Shown: positions 16,966 through 27,880 of the stretch, piece after piece
Numbering within the stretch: the stretch's first letter is position 1
How the letters are laid out: each line of letters starts with the position of its first letter
NCBI RefSeq assembly: GCF_900086645.1
Contig: NZ_LT576451.1
Coordinates: 2,976,001 to 3,040,000, forward strand
DNA: 64,000 nucleotides
From: Curtobacterium sp. 9128
Lineage (GTDB): Bacteria > Actinomycetota > Actinomycetes > Actinomycetales > Microbacteriaceae
Direction: 5' to 3'
The notes under the pieces: generated by a model
Database searches by the model: none
What the model was told of the DNA's origin: nothing
The model's input: only the letters and a program-made list of their open reading frames with translations
Made by a program: the position numbers and the translations under genes

Positions 16966-17004
16966 CGTCCGACCGACGGTCCGGACACGGCGGCCCAGGC
17001 GCCG

Positions 17005-17217
17005 TCAGACCAGCAGCAGGATGCCCGCGACGATCGACGCGGCGGTGATCGCCAGCGCGACCAGCAGGAGCACGAGGTGGACCGTGTAGAACGTGGTCGG
17101 GCGCCCCGACGCGTCGCGCGCCCTGGTGTCCTTCGCCACGCGCTGGAAGAAGCGCGGCCAGGCGATCAGGTTGAACAGGGCACCGACGAACAGGACGACT
17201 GCGGCGAAGACGAGCAC
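17005..17217 (-). CDS. SCO4848-type small membrane protein
   Basis: 70 aa, GTG start. Two membrane helices (MLVFAAVVLFVGALFNLIAW and the C-terminal TVHLVLLLVALAITAASIVAG) flank a polar loop that contains DASGRPTTFYTVH. The order W-F...KD...D-G-PT-FY-VH matches the SCO4848 family of short actinobacterial membrane proteins as I remember it. The function of that family is unknown. It is probably a single-gene unit, followed by the hairpin at 16934-16965. Confidence 0.6.
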   Translation of the reverse strand: MLVFAAVVLFVGALFNLIAWPRFFQRVAKDTRARDASGRPTTFYTVHLVLLLVALAITAASIVAGILLLV

Positions 17218-17327
17218 CCGACGAGTCTACGCAGCAGGTGTCGGAGATCGGTGGTGCTCGGCCGCCCCCAACGCGGCCGAGTCCCACCGGGTGATCGCCA
17301 CACGCTGTGTAGCAATTGCTACAGACC

Positions 17328-18173
17328 TTACACGGTGGGGGTGACCACGTCGAGCCATCCCGTGGGATCGACGTCCCGTTCCGCTCCGTGCCGAGCACCA
17401 CGGACGACGTGCAGGCGCGCCGGCGCCGGCCACGCGGCGACGAGTCGTTCGCTCGTCACGAGCGGCACGGTGGTGTCGGCGTCGCCGTGGACGACGACGA
17501 GCGGTGGGGTGACCAGCGGGCGTCGCGCCGGTCGGAGCGACACGGGTGCTGGCTGCCCCGCCAACCGGCAGAGGACGGGCGTGGCGAGGACGGCCCGCGC
17601 CGCGGTGGCCACGATCCTGCCGAACACGCCCCCACCAGCACCGTGTGCGATCGTCTCGGACCAGTCGACGAGCGGGCCGGTGAGCACGACAGCGCGGACC
17701 GCCACCGGGAGCGGCTCTGCAAGCGCCCTGAGCCACAGGGACGCACCGAACGACCAGCCGAGCAGGGTGACCTCCTCGGCGCCGCGATCCGCTGCGAAAC
17801 GGATCCACGCGAGGGCCTCTGCTGCCTCTCGGGCACCGAACGCGTGCCGCCGTGCCGGTCGCCGAGCGGAGTGCGACGCGAACAGGCAGGCGGAGCCGAG
17901 CTCCCGGAACGCTGGCGCCACCTCCTGGTGTCGGAGCGGTTGCGACCCGAGCCCGGGCAGGAACAGCGCCCACCGCCCGCCGTCGTCGGGTCCGGGCGCG
18001 ATCCACCCGGGCAGGTCGTCGATCGACACGCTCGTCAGTGACGGGTCCGGGACGATCTCGGGGGTGTCGTACAGCGCGGCCGCGCGCCTGCCCACGAAGG
18101 ACGCTGCCGCGACGGAGAGGCCACCGAGCGCCGCGACCGCGACCGCGCCGCGCTTGACCGCCCTAGGCCACAT
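17328..18173 (-). CDS. Alpha/beta-hydrolase fold protein, last gene of the HTH-peptidase-7TM operon
   Basis: 281 aa from ATG 18173, with GGAGG 9 nt upstream; the start overlaps the previous gene by 11 bp. An N-terminal hydrophobic segment (AVAVAALGGLSVAAASFVG) suggests membrane attachment or export. The nucleophile elbow is GWSFGAS, the acid is probably in VHGDADTTVP and the His in GARHGAERD, so the catalytic triad looks complete. The oxyanion region reads LFLPGLGSQPLRHQE. The substrate is unknown. Overlap with the 7-TM gene points to joint expression with the EspR-like regulator and the peptidase. Confidence 0.75.
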   Translation of the reverse strand: MWPRAVKRGAVAVAALGGLSVAAASFVGRRAAALYDTPEIVPDPSLTSVSIDDLPGWIAPGPDDGGRWALFLPGLGSQPLRHQEVAPAFRELGSACLFASHSARRPARRHAFGAREAAEALAWIRFAADRGAEEVTLLGWSFGASLWLRALAEPLPVAVRAVVLTGPLVDWSETIAHGAGGGVFGRIVATAARAVLATPVLCRLAGQPAPVSLRPARRPLVTPPLVVVHGDADTTVPLVTSERLVAAWPAPARLHVVRGARHGAERDVDPTGWLDVVTPTV

Positions 18174-19089
18174 CGAGCGCGGCCTCCGCACGCGCGAGCA
18201 CCGCGCGCTCCCGGTCGGTCAGGGCTGCCCGGGAGCTCCGGACACCGTCGTTGATCTCGACGATCAGCCGGCTGAGTCGGGTGGCGGGGTCGGCCGACAC
18301 CGGGTACTCGTTGTCCGTGCCCACCCGGGCGTGCAGTGACTCCAGCGCGCGGATCGCCGTCGTCACCGCACGGGACCGACGCGCCTGTGCGACACGGTGT
18401 CCGATCACCAGGAGCAGCATGCCGGACGCGACGCAGATCACCGCGCCGGGCGTGGTGACGTCGTACGGCGGCGAGAGCGTGCGGGTCAGGGCGACGTCGC
18501 CGAACACGTGCGCCAGGTCCATCACCACGACGACGACCATCCGGACCACGCCGAACACGCCGCCGACGACGAGCACCCACAGCCCGACGAGGTCGGTGCG
18601 GGTCCTGGCCTCGCGCACGTGCAGCACGCAGATGATGCCCGTCGCCCCGAGCGCGACCCCGAGGTAGAGCGTCTGGGCGATCGAGTACACGGCCGCGGCG
18701 GGGTGCGTCCCCGCGACGAGCATGAACGTCGTCGTGGTCGCCGGTTTGTCGAGCACGACGAACGCGGTCACGATGACGACGCCGACGACGATGCACGACA
18801 CGACGATCGCGTTCCGGAGCCACGGCCCCGCGGCGCCGACGGCCTTCGCGACGCCCCAGAGCAGTGTGCTCGTACCGGCGATCATCAGGCAGTCGCTGAC
18901 GACCGTGACGACGTTGACCCCGCCGAACAGCGGGTCCAGCCACAGGTAGAGCGGGTCGACGTTCGTGACGATGGTCGCGCAGAACAGCAGGAACGTCACC
19001 GCGAGCGTGCGGTCTTGGCCGCGCTGCAGCACGAAGAGCGCGACGGCCCCGGCGACGAGCAGGACGGCCTGGACGACCGACAGGATCAC
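18163..19089 (-). CDS. Seven-helix membrane protein with cytoplasmic tail (MAB_1171c/DUF6545-like)
   Basis: 308 aa. Seven hydrophobic segments fill about residues 2-235 (MILSVVQAVLLVAGAVALFV, later VVSCIVVGVVIVTAFVVLD and LWVLVVGGVFGVVRMVVVVV). A polar tail of about 70 residues ends in a charged helix (LTDRERAVLARAEAAL). This layout, directly after an EspR-like HTH gene and an HExxH-peptidase gene, resembles the MAB_1171c/DUF6545 membrane proteins of actinobacteria (from memory, tentative). The start overlaps the peptidase stop as ATGA. It could be a receptor or anchor for the peptidase; no activity is known to me. Confidence 0.6.
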   Translation of the reverse strand: MILSVVQAVLLVAGAVALFVLQRGQDRTLAVTFLLFCATIVTNVDPLYLWLDPLFGGVNVVTVVSDCLMIAGTSTLLWGVAKAVGAAGPWLRNAIVVSCIVVGVVIVTAFVVLDKPATTTTFMLVAGTHPAAAVYSIAQTLYLGVALGATGIICVLHVREARTRTDLVGLWVLVVGGVFGVVRMVVVVVMDLAHVFGDVALTRTLSPPYDVTTPGAVICVASGMLLLVIGHRVAQARRSRAVTTAIRALESLHARVGTDNEYPVSADPATRLSRLIVEINDGVRSSRAALTDRERAVLARAEAALDVA

Positions 19090-19547
19090 CCGAAGACCCC
19101 GCGGAAGGCGCTCGGGCGGCTCCGGTGGTCCCGGATCAGCTGCGCGAGCCGGTCCGCGAAGAGCTCGGCCTCGCGCTCGAACTCGTTCTCGAACAGACCG
19201 CGGGCCATCGCACGCTCGACCTTGTACTCCGGCAGGTCCGGGATGACGTCGCGGATGTAGGCCGACTGCGCGGAGACCTCGTGGTGCGCGTGCAGGACGT
19301 GCCCGAGCTCGTGTCCGATCACGAACGAACGGAAGGTCTGCGACGGCGTCGGCGAGATCATGATGAGGTGCTCGTGCTCGAGCGTCGCGACGAACCCGCA
19401 GACCGGCTCGGTCGCGAGGAACGCCTCTTCGCGCACGACGACCGGCTTGCCGACGAGCTCGGACGCGGCGGCGACGGCCTGGTCCACGCCGGACCAGCGC
19501 TCGTCGCGCCCGCGCGCCCAGAACGCGTCGATGCGGGACGCGGTCAC
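19086..19547 (-). CDS. ImmA/IrrE-like metallopeptidase
   Basis: 153 aa from a GTG that overlaps the HTH stop codon (GTGA). The zinc motif HELGH is at residues 79-83, and a likely third ligand lies in EREAELFADRLAQ (about 125-128), as in COG2856/ImmA proteins. ImmA-type peptidases cut the HTH repressor encoded beside them; IrrE/DdrO in Deinococcus is the best known relative. Here the HTH gene is directly upstream, so it is the obvious substrate. Unlike phage and ICE ImmA genes, no integrase or excision gene is nearby, and the operon continues into a membrane protein and a hydrolase. Confidence 0.82.
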   Translation of the reverse strand: MTASRIDAFWARGRDERWSGVDQAVAAASELVGKPVVVREEAFLATEPVCGFVATLEHEHLIMISPTPSQTFRSFVIGHELGHVLHAHHEVSAQSAYIRDVIPDLPEYKVERAMARGLFENEFEREAELFADRLAQLIRDHRSRPSAFRGVFG

Positions 19548-19984
19548 GGCTCGATCCCGCGCTGCGACTCCTCTTCGATCACCGCAGCGATCCGTCGGAG
19601 TGCTTCCGGCGAGAGCTCGCCGGGGAACGTCCGTGCCGCGAAGCCGCTGACGCGCGCCGAGCGGAGCGACCGGACGAGGGCGAGCTGGGCGCCGATCCGC
19701 TCGGGGACCTCGCTGTCCTCGAGCAGGAAGCGCTCGTCCACCTCGAAGAAGCCGGCGAGGAGCTGCAGGAGCTCGGTGTCCCGGTTGCGACGGCCGTCGC
19801 CCGAGATCATGTACGTCCACTTCGCACGCGAGAGCGATCCCCCGCGGGCGTCGACGTAGTCCTCGATCGCGGAGAACGGCACCGGAGCACCGCGCTGCGA
19901 CTCCTCGAAGTCGAGCAGGAGGTTGAGACGGCGAGCAAGCTCGGCGGCGTCGAGGGCCCCACCCTTCGGCTCCCTGGTGATCAT
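19544..19984 (-). CDS. EspR-like XRE-family DNA-binding protein
   Basis: 146 aa from the ATG at 19982-19984. The layout AAELARRLNLLLDFEE, AIEDYVDARGG, KWTYMISGDGRRNRD, ELLQLLAGFFEVDERFL matches the helix-turn-helix of EspR-type mycobacterial regulators: an N-terminal helix, HTH, GNR-like turn, then a dimerisation helix ending with V-ERFL. The C-terminal helices (about 95-146) are also polar and helical. It is the first gene of a four-gene operon with 4-bp overlaps, 59 nt from the tRNA-Lys 3' end. It probably represses its own operon and may be the target of the adjacent peptidase. Confidence 0.72.
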   Translation of the reverse strand: MITREPKGGALDAAELARRLNLLLDFEESQRGAPVPFSAIEDYVDARGGSLSRAKWTYMISGDGRRNRDTELLQLLAGFFEVDERFLLEDSEVPERIGAQLALVRSLRSARVSGFAARTFPGELSPEALRRIAAVIEEESQRGIEP

Positions 19985-20042
19985 CGTTCCCGACCCCCTC
20001 GGATACACGGAAACCCCCGCCGAAGCGAGGGTCCCAGTCGTG

Positions 20043-20115
<73 letters not shown>

Positions 20116-20229
20116 ATGCCCAGATCACTCCGGACTCCGTCACAGCTTGTGTGCCGCAACGGGAATCAACAATAGCATGGGTTTTGCGCGCCCGTGACCA
20201 CCTCCGGGTGCCGACCGAACAGGAGCACC

Positions 20230-20700
20230 ATGACCGACCGTCTCGCCGCCGGCGACACCGCCCCCGACTTCACCCTGCAGGACCAGGACGGCACCGAGCA
20301 CACCCTCGGATCCCTGCGTGGACGCAAGGTCATCGTGTACTTCTACCCCGCTGCGTCGACCCCCGGGTGCACGACCGAGGCCTGCGACTTCCGCGACAAC
20401 ATGTCGTCGCTCCAGGCGGCCGGGTACGAGGTCCTCGGCGTGTCGAAGGACGAACTCCCTGCGCTCAAGAAGTTCCAGCACGAGCAGGCGCTCACGTTCC
20501 CGCTCCTCAGCGACCCCGACCTCGCCGTGCACAAGGCGTACGGGGCATGGGGCGAGAAGAACAACTACGGCAAGGTCGTCACCGGCACGATCCGTTCGAC
20601 GATCGTCGTCGACGAGGACGGCACCGTGCAGCTCCCGCTCTACAACGTGAAGGCGACCGGCCACGTGGCGAGCCTCCGGAAGAAGCTCGGCCTGGTCTGA
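20230..20700 (+). CDS. bcp: Thioredoxin-dependent peroxiredoxin, BCP type
   Basis: 156 aa, ATG start after AGGAG. The peroxidatic Cys is in PAASTPGCTTEACDFRD, with the second Cys five residues later as in atypical two-Cys BCP/PrxQ proteins. It removes hydrogen peroxide and organic hydroperoxides in the cytoplasm, using thioredoxin. GVSKDELPALKKF and the C-terminal YNVKATGHV are also family features. It is a single gene ended by a perfect palindrome. Confidence 0.93.
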   Translation: MTDRLAAGDTAPDFTLQDQDGTEHTLGSLRGRKVIVYFYPAASTPGCTTEACDFRDNMSSLQAAGYEVLGVSKDELPALKKFQHEQALTFPLLSDPDLAVHKAYGAWGEKNNYGKVVTGTIRSTIVVDEDGTVQLPLYNVKATGHVASLRKKLGLV

Positions 20701-20707
20701 CACCAGG

Positions 20708-20753
20708 ACGGACGGGAGGCGCGGTGCCAGCTGGCACCGCGCCTCCCGTCCGT
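20708..20753 (+). terminator. Perfect 46-bp palindrome, bidirectional terminator; repeat family A copy
   Basis: Halves meet at 20730/20731 without a loop and contain GGGAGGCGCGGTGCCAG. It lies between convergent stops at 20700 and 20768 and differs from the copy at 5624-5667 by one compensated base pair (CGC for CCC), so pairing is kept. Confidence 0.7.
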
Positions 20754-20767
20754 TCTGCAGTGGCCGT

Positions 20768-21190
20768 CTACTCGACGCGACGCGCGAGCGCGGACGTCAC
20801 CGACTTCGACAGCACCAGCGTGATCGCGAGCAGCGCGGGGATGAGCAACGCCCACCCGACGGCCGGCACCCGGAAGACGCCCTGGAACGCACCGATCGCG
20901 AGTGCGCCCTGCATGACCTGCCAGACGATGATCCCGCTGCGGACCCAGGCGCGGCGGTGCCAGAGGCCGACGAGCATCGACCCGAGCCAGAGCGCGGCGA
21001 TCGCGGTGAGGACGGTCAGGGCGATGCCGGAGGCGAGGCTCGTGGCCGGCGAGACGAGCACCTCGACGAGCAGCACGACGGTCACGACGACGAGTGCGGC
21101 GAACTCGAGCGCGAGCACGACGAGGAGCACGATCATCGCCCTGGACCTCGGCTCGTGGACGTCCGGGGTGGTCGGGGTGGTGTCAGACAC
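20768..21190 (-). CDS. Four-helix membrane protein of unknown function
   Basis: 140 aa from a GTG with GGAGGA 5 nt upstream. A short polar N-terminus (VSDTTPTTPDVHEPRS) precedes four hydrophobic segments (MIVLLVVLALEFAALVVVTV; LASGIALTVLTAIAALWLGS; SGIIVWQVMQGALAIGAF; WALLIPALLAITLVLS). The HRRAWVRSGIIVWQ turn is common in actinobacterial integral membrane proteins of this size. The role is unknown. It is divergent from whiB1. Confidence 0.7.
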   Translation of the reverse strand: MSDTTPTTPDVHEPRSRAMIVLLVVLALEFAALVVVTVVLLVEVLVSPATSLASGIALTVLTAIAALWLGSMLVGLWHRRAWVRSGIIVWQVMQGALAIGAFQGVFRVPAVGWALLIPALLAITLVLSKSVTSALARRVE

Positions 21191-21214
21191 AGTGTTCCTC
21201 CAGCAATGCAACCC

Positions 21215-21243
21215 TTGATTTGGCCATACCAGTATGGAACGAT
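21215..21243 (+). promoter_or_regulatory. Possible whiB1 promoter with an internal palindrome
   Basis: TTGATT (21215-21220) and AACGAT (21238-21243) are 17 nt apart. Between them CCATAC/GTATGG (21224-21237) forms a perfect 6-bp inverted repeat, which could be a regulator site. The 5' UTR would be about 210 nt. Confidence 0.4.
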
Positions 21244-21372
21244 GTTCGAGGTCGTTTGGACGGCACGATGTGGTGTGCGTCTCCCGTGGTTCGACGCTCT
21301 TCTTCCGAGCGTTCTGCGGGCGTCAGACTCTCCCCGCGCGGAATCGCCTCCCCACAGGTTCCCCCCGCACGT

Positions 21373-21386
21373 CACATGACCATGTG
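21373..21386 (+). promoter_or_regulatory. Palindrome in the whiB1 leader
   Basis: CACATGACCATGTG is a perfect 6-bp inverted repeat with a 2-bp spacer, 72 nt upstream of the whiB1 start. No known operator is assigned. Confidence 0.35.
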
Positions 21387-21457
21387 CAGAGTTCTCCAGC
21401 CCCGAACCACGGCCCCGGCCTGCCGTTCGAGCATCGATTTTCAAGGAGCACCACCAC

Positions 21458-21706
21458 ATGGATTGGCGTGACAAGGCTGCCTGCCTCACTGCGGACCCCG
21501 AGCTCTTCTTCCCCGTCGGGAACACCGGGCCGGCCGTGGACCAGATCGAGAAGGCCAAGTCGGTGTGCGCCCGTTGCACCGTGACCGAGATGTGCCTGCA
21601 GTACGCACTCGAGAACAACCAGGACTCGGGCGTCTGGGGCGGGCTCAGCGAGGACGAGCGTCGCGCGCTCAAGCGCCGCGCCGCTCGCGCCCGTCGCGCT
21701 TCCTGA
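21458..21706 (+). CDS. whiB1: WhiB-family Fe-S regulator, WhiB1 type
   Basis: 82 aa, ATG 9 nt after AAGGAG. It begins MDWRDKAACL and has the four cluster-binding Cys at 9, 37, 40 and 46. The G-VWGG turn and basic C-terminal helix (DERRALKRRAARARR) used for DNA contact follow. Length and the start DWR-KA-C, ELFFPVGN-GPA match WhiB1 of mycobacteria, an essential NO-sensing regulator that binds the primary sigma factor. Two palindromes lie in its upstream region. It has its own strong terminator. Confidence 0.9.
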   Translation: MDWRDKAACLTADPELFFPVGNTGPAVDQIEKAKSVCARCTVTEMCLQYALENNQDSGVWGGLSEDERRALKRRAARARRAS

Positions 21707-21720
21707 CGCGCTGACCTGAC

Positions 21721-21750
21721 GCCCGCCGCACCCCTCGGGGTGCGGCGGGC
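21721..21750 (+). terminator. whiB1 terminator
   Basis: Perfect 14-bp arms GCCCGCCGCACCCC/GGGGTGCGGCGGGC with a 2-nt loop, 14 nt after the stop codon. Confidence 0.75.
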
Positions 21751-22006
21751 GTCGTCGTGCCCGGGGGCGCGTCGTGGGCGCCGCGGCCTTCGCAGCCGCC
21801 TGGAGGACCGGTGCCGGTCCGGCGGACCCGGCCCGAGCCTCCCGGCTATCGCTTCGCACCCCGCTGCGGACACCGCGCCCCCGCACGACGGGGCGCGACG
21901 TTCACAGCTGGGCGCGACCGCACAACCGAAAGCAGTCCGCACCACGCGCTGACGTGGCGCGGACTGCTTTGCGTTGTGCAGACGGTCGCCCGGAAGCACC
22001 GCCGCG
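21751..22006. other. Intergenic region between whiB1 and pdtaS
   Basis: No gene is supported in this stretch. It holds a degenerate copy of repeat family B around 21874-21900 (GCGCCCCCG ... CGGGGCGCG then ACGTTC) and the pdtaS terminator hairpin at 21929-21970. Confidence 0.5.
21929..21970 (-). terminator. Terminator of pdtaS
   Basis: AAAGCAGTCCGC (21929-21940) pairs exactly with GCGGACTGCTTT (21959-21970). An inner CCACG/CGTGG extends the stem. It lies 36 nt past the pdtaS stop, and either strand ends in TTT. Confidence 0.65.
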
Positions 22007-23506
22007 CTACGCGGCCGCGGTCTCCCAGCGGAACGGGATCGAGATGGTGACCTCGGTGCCGCTGCCGGTCAGCGTGTGCCAGTCGATCGTGCCGCCGAGC
22101 TCGCCCTGGATGAGCGTTCGGACGATCTGCGTGCCGAGGCCCGAGCCGACCTTGCCCTCCGGCAGGCCGACACCGTTGTCGCGCACCTGGATCGACAGGT
22201 GGTCGTCGCTGCGGTTCGCCACGATCTCGACCTCGCCGTCGCGGCCGTCCAGCCCGTGCTCCACGGCGTTCGTCACGAGCTCGGTGAGGCCGAGCGCCAG
22301 CGGGGTGGCCGCCTCGGACGGCAGGACCCCGAACTCCCCCGTCTTCTTCGGGTGGACCGTGGTGTTGTGCGACGCCGCGACCTCGGTCACGAGCTTCAGC
22401 ACAGAGTCGAAGACCTCGTCGAAGTCGACGTTCTGGCTGAGGCCGGTCGACAGGGTGTCGTGCACGACGGCGATCGCCGCGACCCGGCGCATCGCGTTCT
22501 GCAGCGACGTCCTGGCCTCGTCCGAGTGGGTGCGGCGCGCCTGGATCCGCAGCAGCGACGCCACGGTCTGCAGGTTGTTCTTCACCCGGTGGTGGATCTC
22601 CCGGATGGTGGCGTCCTTGGTGATGAGCTCCCGCTCCTGGTGCCGCATCTCGGTGACGTCGCGGCAGAGGACGACCGCGCCGATCCGCTCGCCGTGGTCA
22701 CGGAGCGGGATCGAGCGGAGCGACACGGTGACGCCCTTCGACTCGATGTCCGCGCGCCACGGGGCCCGGCCGGTGACGACGAGCGGCAGGGACTCGTCGA
22801 CGTCGAGCTGCTGGCCGAGGAGCTCCGTGGTGACCTCGGCGAGGGACTTCCGCTCGAGCTCCCCCTCGAAGCCCATGCGGTTGAACGCGCTGAGGCCGTT
22901 CGGGCTCGCGAACGTCACGACCCCGTTGGTGTCGAGGCGGAGCAGCCCGTCACTGGCGCGAGGAGCACCACGACGGGGTCCGGCCGGGGCGCCGAGGTCC
23001 GGGAAGTCGCCGGTGGCGATCATGCCGAACAGGTCGTTCGCGCTGGCGGTGAAGTTGAGCTCCTGCCGGCTCGGCGTCCGCATCTCGTCCTGGTTCGAGT
23101 GGCGCGTGACGACCGCGATGGGACGCTCGGTGGTCTGCTTGCTCTTCGGGCTCAGGCGCCGAAGCACCGGGATGGCACGCACGCGGGTCGGGGTGTCCTC
23201 GTACCAGTCCGGCTCGGCGGAGTCGACGACCCTCGCGCTCACGAAGCTCTCGGTGACCTGCTCACGCCACTCCTCGCGGATCTCCTGGCCCACGATGTCG
23301 CGGTAGAAGAGCGTTGCGGCAGACGACGGACGGGCGTGCGCGACGGCCACGAAGGAGCCGTCCTCGGCAGTCGGAACCCACAGCACCATGTCCGCGAAGG
23401 ACAGGTCGGAGAGGAGCTGCCAGTCCCCGACGAGCAGGTGGAGCCACTCCACGTCCGCTTCGGAGGATCGGCCTTGTGCGAGGACGAGATCACTGAGGGT
23501 CGACAC
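22007..23506 (-). CDS. pdtaS: Sensor histidine kinase PdtaS
   Basis: 499 aa from a GTG 6 nt after a -10 box (TAGACT, minus strand of 23513-23518), probably leaderless. The N-terminal GAF-like domain (about 1-145) begins with LSDLVLAQGRSSEADVEWLHLL as in PdtaS. A PAS domain follows (about 183-285), then HisKA_2 with the His pair at 305-306 (REIHHRVKNNLQ). The HATPase end has ELVTNAVEHG, DNGVGLP and GSGLGTQIV. There is no membrane segment, so it is cytoplasmic. In mycobacteria PdtaS phosphorylates the ANTAR antiterminator PdtaR; no pdtaR is in this window. Confidence 0.92.
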   Translation of the reverse strand: MSTLSDLVLAQGRSSEADVEWLHLLVGDWQLLSDLSFADMVLWVPTAEDGSFVAVAHARPSSAATLFYRDIVGQEIREEWREQVTESFVSARVVDSAEPDWYEDTPTRVRAIPVLRRLSPKSKQTTERPIAVVTRHSNQDEMRTPSRQELNFTASANDLFGMIATGDFPDLGAPAGPRRGAPRASDGLLRLDTNGVVTFASPNGLSAFNRMGFEGELERKSLAEVTTELLGQQLDVDESLPLVVTGRAPWRADIESKGVTVSLRSIPLRDHGERIGAVVLCRDVTEMRHQERELITKDATIREIHHRVKNNLQTVASLLRIQARRTHSDEARTSLQNAMRRVAAIAVVHDTLSTGLSQNVDFDEVFDSVLKLVTEVAASHNTTVHPKKTGEFGVLPSEAATPLALGLTELVTNAVEHGLDGRDGEVEIVANRSDDHLSIQVRDNGVGLPEGKVGSGLGTQIVRTLIQGELGGTIDWHTLTGSGTEVTISIPFRWETAAA

Positions 23507-23624
23507 CGGCCCAGTCTAGGTGCGGCGGCCTGTGGACAGTTCGCCGCCGTCCACAGGCCGAACGTGTGTGAATCTCTCATCTCACATGCACCATACGCTC
23601 GCCCCACCAACGAAAGGGGCCGGG

Positions 23625-24065
23625 GTGGCGCGGGAAGCACAGCGGATCGACGACGATGCGCGGAAGGTCGATGCACAGGCGGTCGTCCCAGTCGCTCCGC
23701 CGGATCCGGGGGCCGACGACACCGCACTCGCCGATCCGGCCGACACGGCTCGAGCGCTGGCATTGTGCGTCGCGGAGATCCTGACCGGAGCGCGGGAGGT
23801 CGACAGCATCGCGCGGTGGATCACCGACGACGTGCACCGGCACCTGCAGCAGCGGGCCGCGTACGCCGCACGCGCACGGTCAGCGACCCGGCGGGCACAC
23901 GCACGTGCGACGATCCGGGCCGGCAGCGTCGTCGTGAGCCGGCCACGGGACGGGGTCGCCGAGGCGAGCGTCGTGGTCCACACGCGGAGTCACGCGCGCG
24001 CCGTCGCGATCCGGCTCGAAGAGCGGGCCGGGAGATGGCGGGCGACCGCCGTCGGCATGCTCTGA
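23625..24065 (+). CDS. Rv3235-family protein
   Basis: 146 aa from a GTG with AAAGGGG 5 nt upstream; an ATG at 23586 would add 13 residues. The start is acidic and disordered. A helical and beta C-terminal domain follows (ALALCVAEILTGAREVDSIARW, later VVVSRPRDGVAEASVVVHT and AVAIRLEERAGRWRATAVG). That pattern, a domain of about 100 residues encoded immediately beside secA, is that of Rv3235 proteins of actinobacteria. Their function is unknown. It converges with secA and is divergent from pdtaS. Confidence 0.75.
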   Translation: MAREAQRIDDDARKVDAQAVVPVAPPDPGADDTALADPADTARALALCVAEILTGAREVDSIARWITDDVHRHLQQRAAYAARARSATRRAHARATIRAGSVVVSRPRDGVAEASVVVHTRSHARAVAIRLEERAGRWRATAVGML

Positions 24066-24081
24066 ACCAGCGCGCAGACGG

Positions 24082-24119
24082 ACGGGAGGCCCGGTGCCAG
24101 CTGGCACCGGGCCTCCCGT
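24082..24119 (+). terminator. Perfect 38-bp palindrome, bidirectional terminator; repeat family A copy
   Basis: The halves meet at 24100/24101 and contain GGGAGGCCCGGTGCCAG. It lies between the convergent stops of the Rv3235-type gene (24065) and secA (24137). Confidence 0.7.
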
Positions 24120-24136
24120 TTCGTCGGTGTGTCGCG

Positions 24137-26914
<2,778 letters not shown>

Positions 26915-27007
26915 GTGAACTCCTTACGAGTGGACGCACCCGGTCGGCGCGTCCGATTCAGCCAGTCATGCTAGCAACCCGCTCGATCCCTCCGCTGGGA
27001 GCCGCAC

Positions 27008-27043
27008 ACGTGTGCGCGGCCCGCGAACGGACCGCGCACACGT
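27008..27043 (-). terminator. Terminator of hpf
   Basis: ACGTGTGCGCGG (27008-27019) pairs exactly with CCGCGCACACGT (27032-27043). It lies 18 nt past the hpf stop. Confidence 0.6.
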
Positions 27044-27060
27044 CGACCTGGCGGTGGGGA

Positions 27061-27756
27061 TCAGGCGATCGCCGCTGCCGGCGTCCGTTCGGCGGGGGCA
27101 TTTGCGCCGTCGCCGTCGATGCCGATCACGCCGTAGTCCCATCCCTTGCGGCGGTAGACCACGCTCGGGCGGCCGCTCTCCGCGTCCACGAAGAGGTAGA
27201 AGTCGTGCCCGACGAGCTCCATGTAGTAGAGCGCGTCGTCGACGCTCATCGGCGCGGCCTGGAAGACCTTCTCGCGGATGACCACGGGGCAGTAGACGTC
27301 GTCTTCTTCCTCGTGGTGGTCCTCGTCGACCACCGTGATCGCTCCGGTCGCGACGTCGTCGATCAGCTTGCCGTCCGCCGGCGTGACGCCCATCCCGTCG
27401 AAGGCCGTCCCGGAGGCCTCGGCGACGGATGTCGGGCGGTGACGCCCACGGTGCACCTTCCTGCGGTCACGCGCTCGGCGCAACCGCTCCATGATCCGCG
27501 CGAATGCCAGATCGAACGCCGCGTACTTGTCCGATGCCGCCGACTCCGCCCGGACGAGCGGACCGGGGCCGATCAACGTCAGCTCGACACGGTCCTCGCC
27601 CTGGCTGCCACCGCTCTTCTCGTGGTGGCGACTGATGCGCACCTCGAAAGCGAGGGCGCGGTCGGCGAGCACGTCGATCTTGTCGGACTTCTGTTCGACG
27701 TAGGTGCGGAATCGGTCGGTGATCCCGACGTTCCGGCCCGTGATCGTCACGTCCAT
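27061..27756 (-). CDS. hpf: Ribosome hibernation-promoting factor, long form
   Basis: 231 aa from ATG 27756 (MDVTITGRNVGITDRFRTYVEQK). The N-terminal S30AE domain (about 1-100) binds the decoding centre. The linker is basic then acidic, and the C-terminal 60 residues (YCPVVIREKVFQAAPMSVDDALYYM, later VYRRKGWDYGVIGID) are the dimerisation domain that joins two 70S particles into a 100S complex. It silences ribosomes in stationary phase or stress. The mRNA has a leader of about 95 nt if TAGCCT (minus strand near 27824) is the -10 box. Confidence 0.95.
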   Translation of the reverse strand: MDVTITGRNVGITDRFRTYVEQKSDKIDVLADRALAFEVRISRHHEKSGGSQGEDRVELTLIGPGPLVRAESAASDKYAAFDLAFARIMERLRRARDRRKVHRGRHRPTSVAEASGTAFDGMGVTPADGKLIDDVATGAITVVDEDHHEEEDDVYCPVVIREKVFQAAPMSVDDALYYMELVGHDFYLFVDAESGRPSVVYRRKGWDYGVIGIDGDGANAPAERTPAAAIA

Positions 27757-27880
27757 GCGCGGCTCCCATCCGTACTTCGGCGCGTCGCCTCCATCCGGCG
27801 AACCCGAACGCCTTGTCCCGGAGGCTAGACCCGCCGGGACCCCCGCGTCACCCGTTGCTGGCGAGTCGTGCCGGACACCC

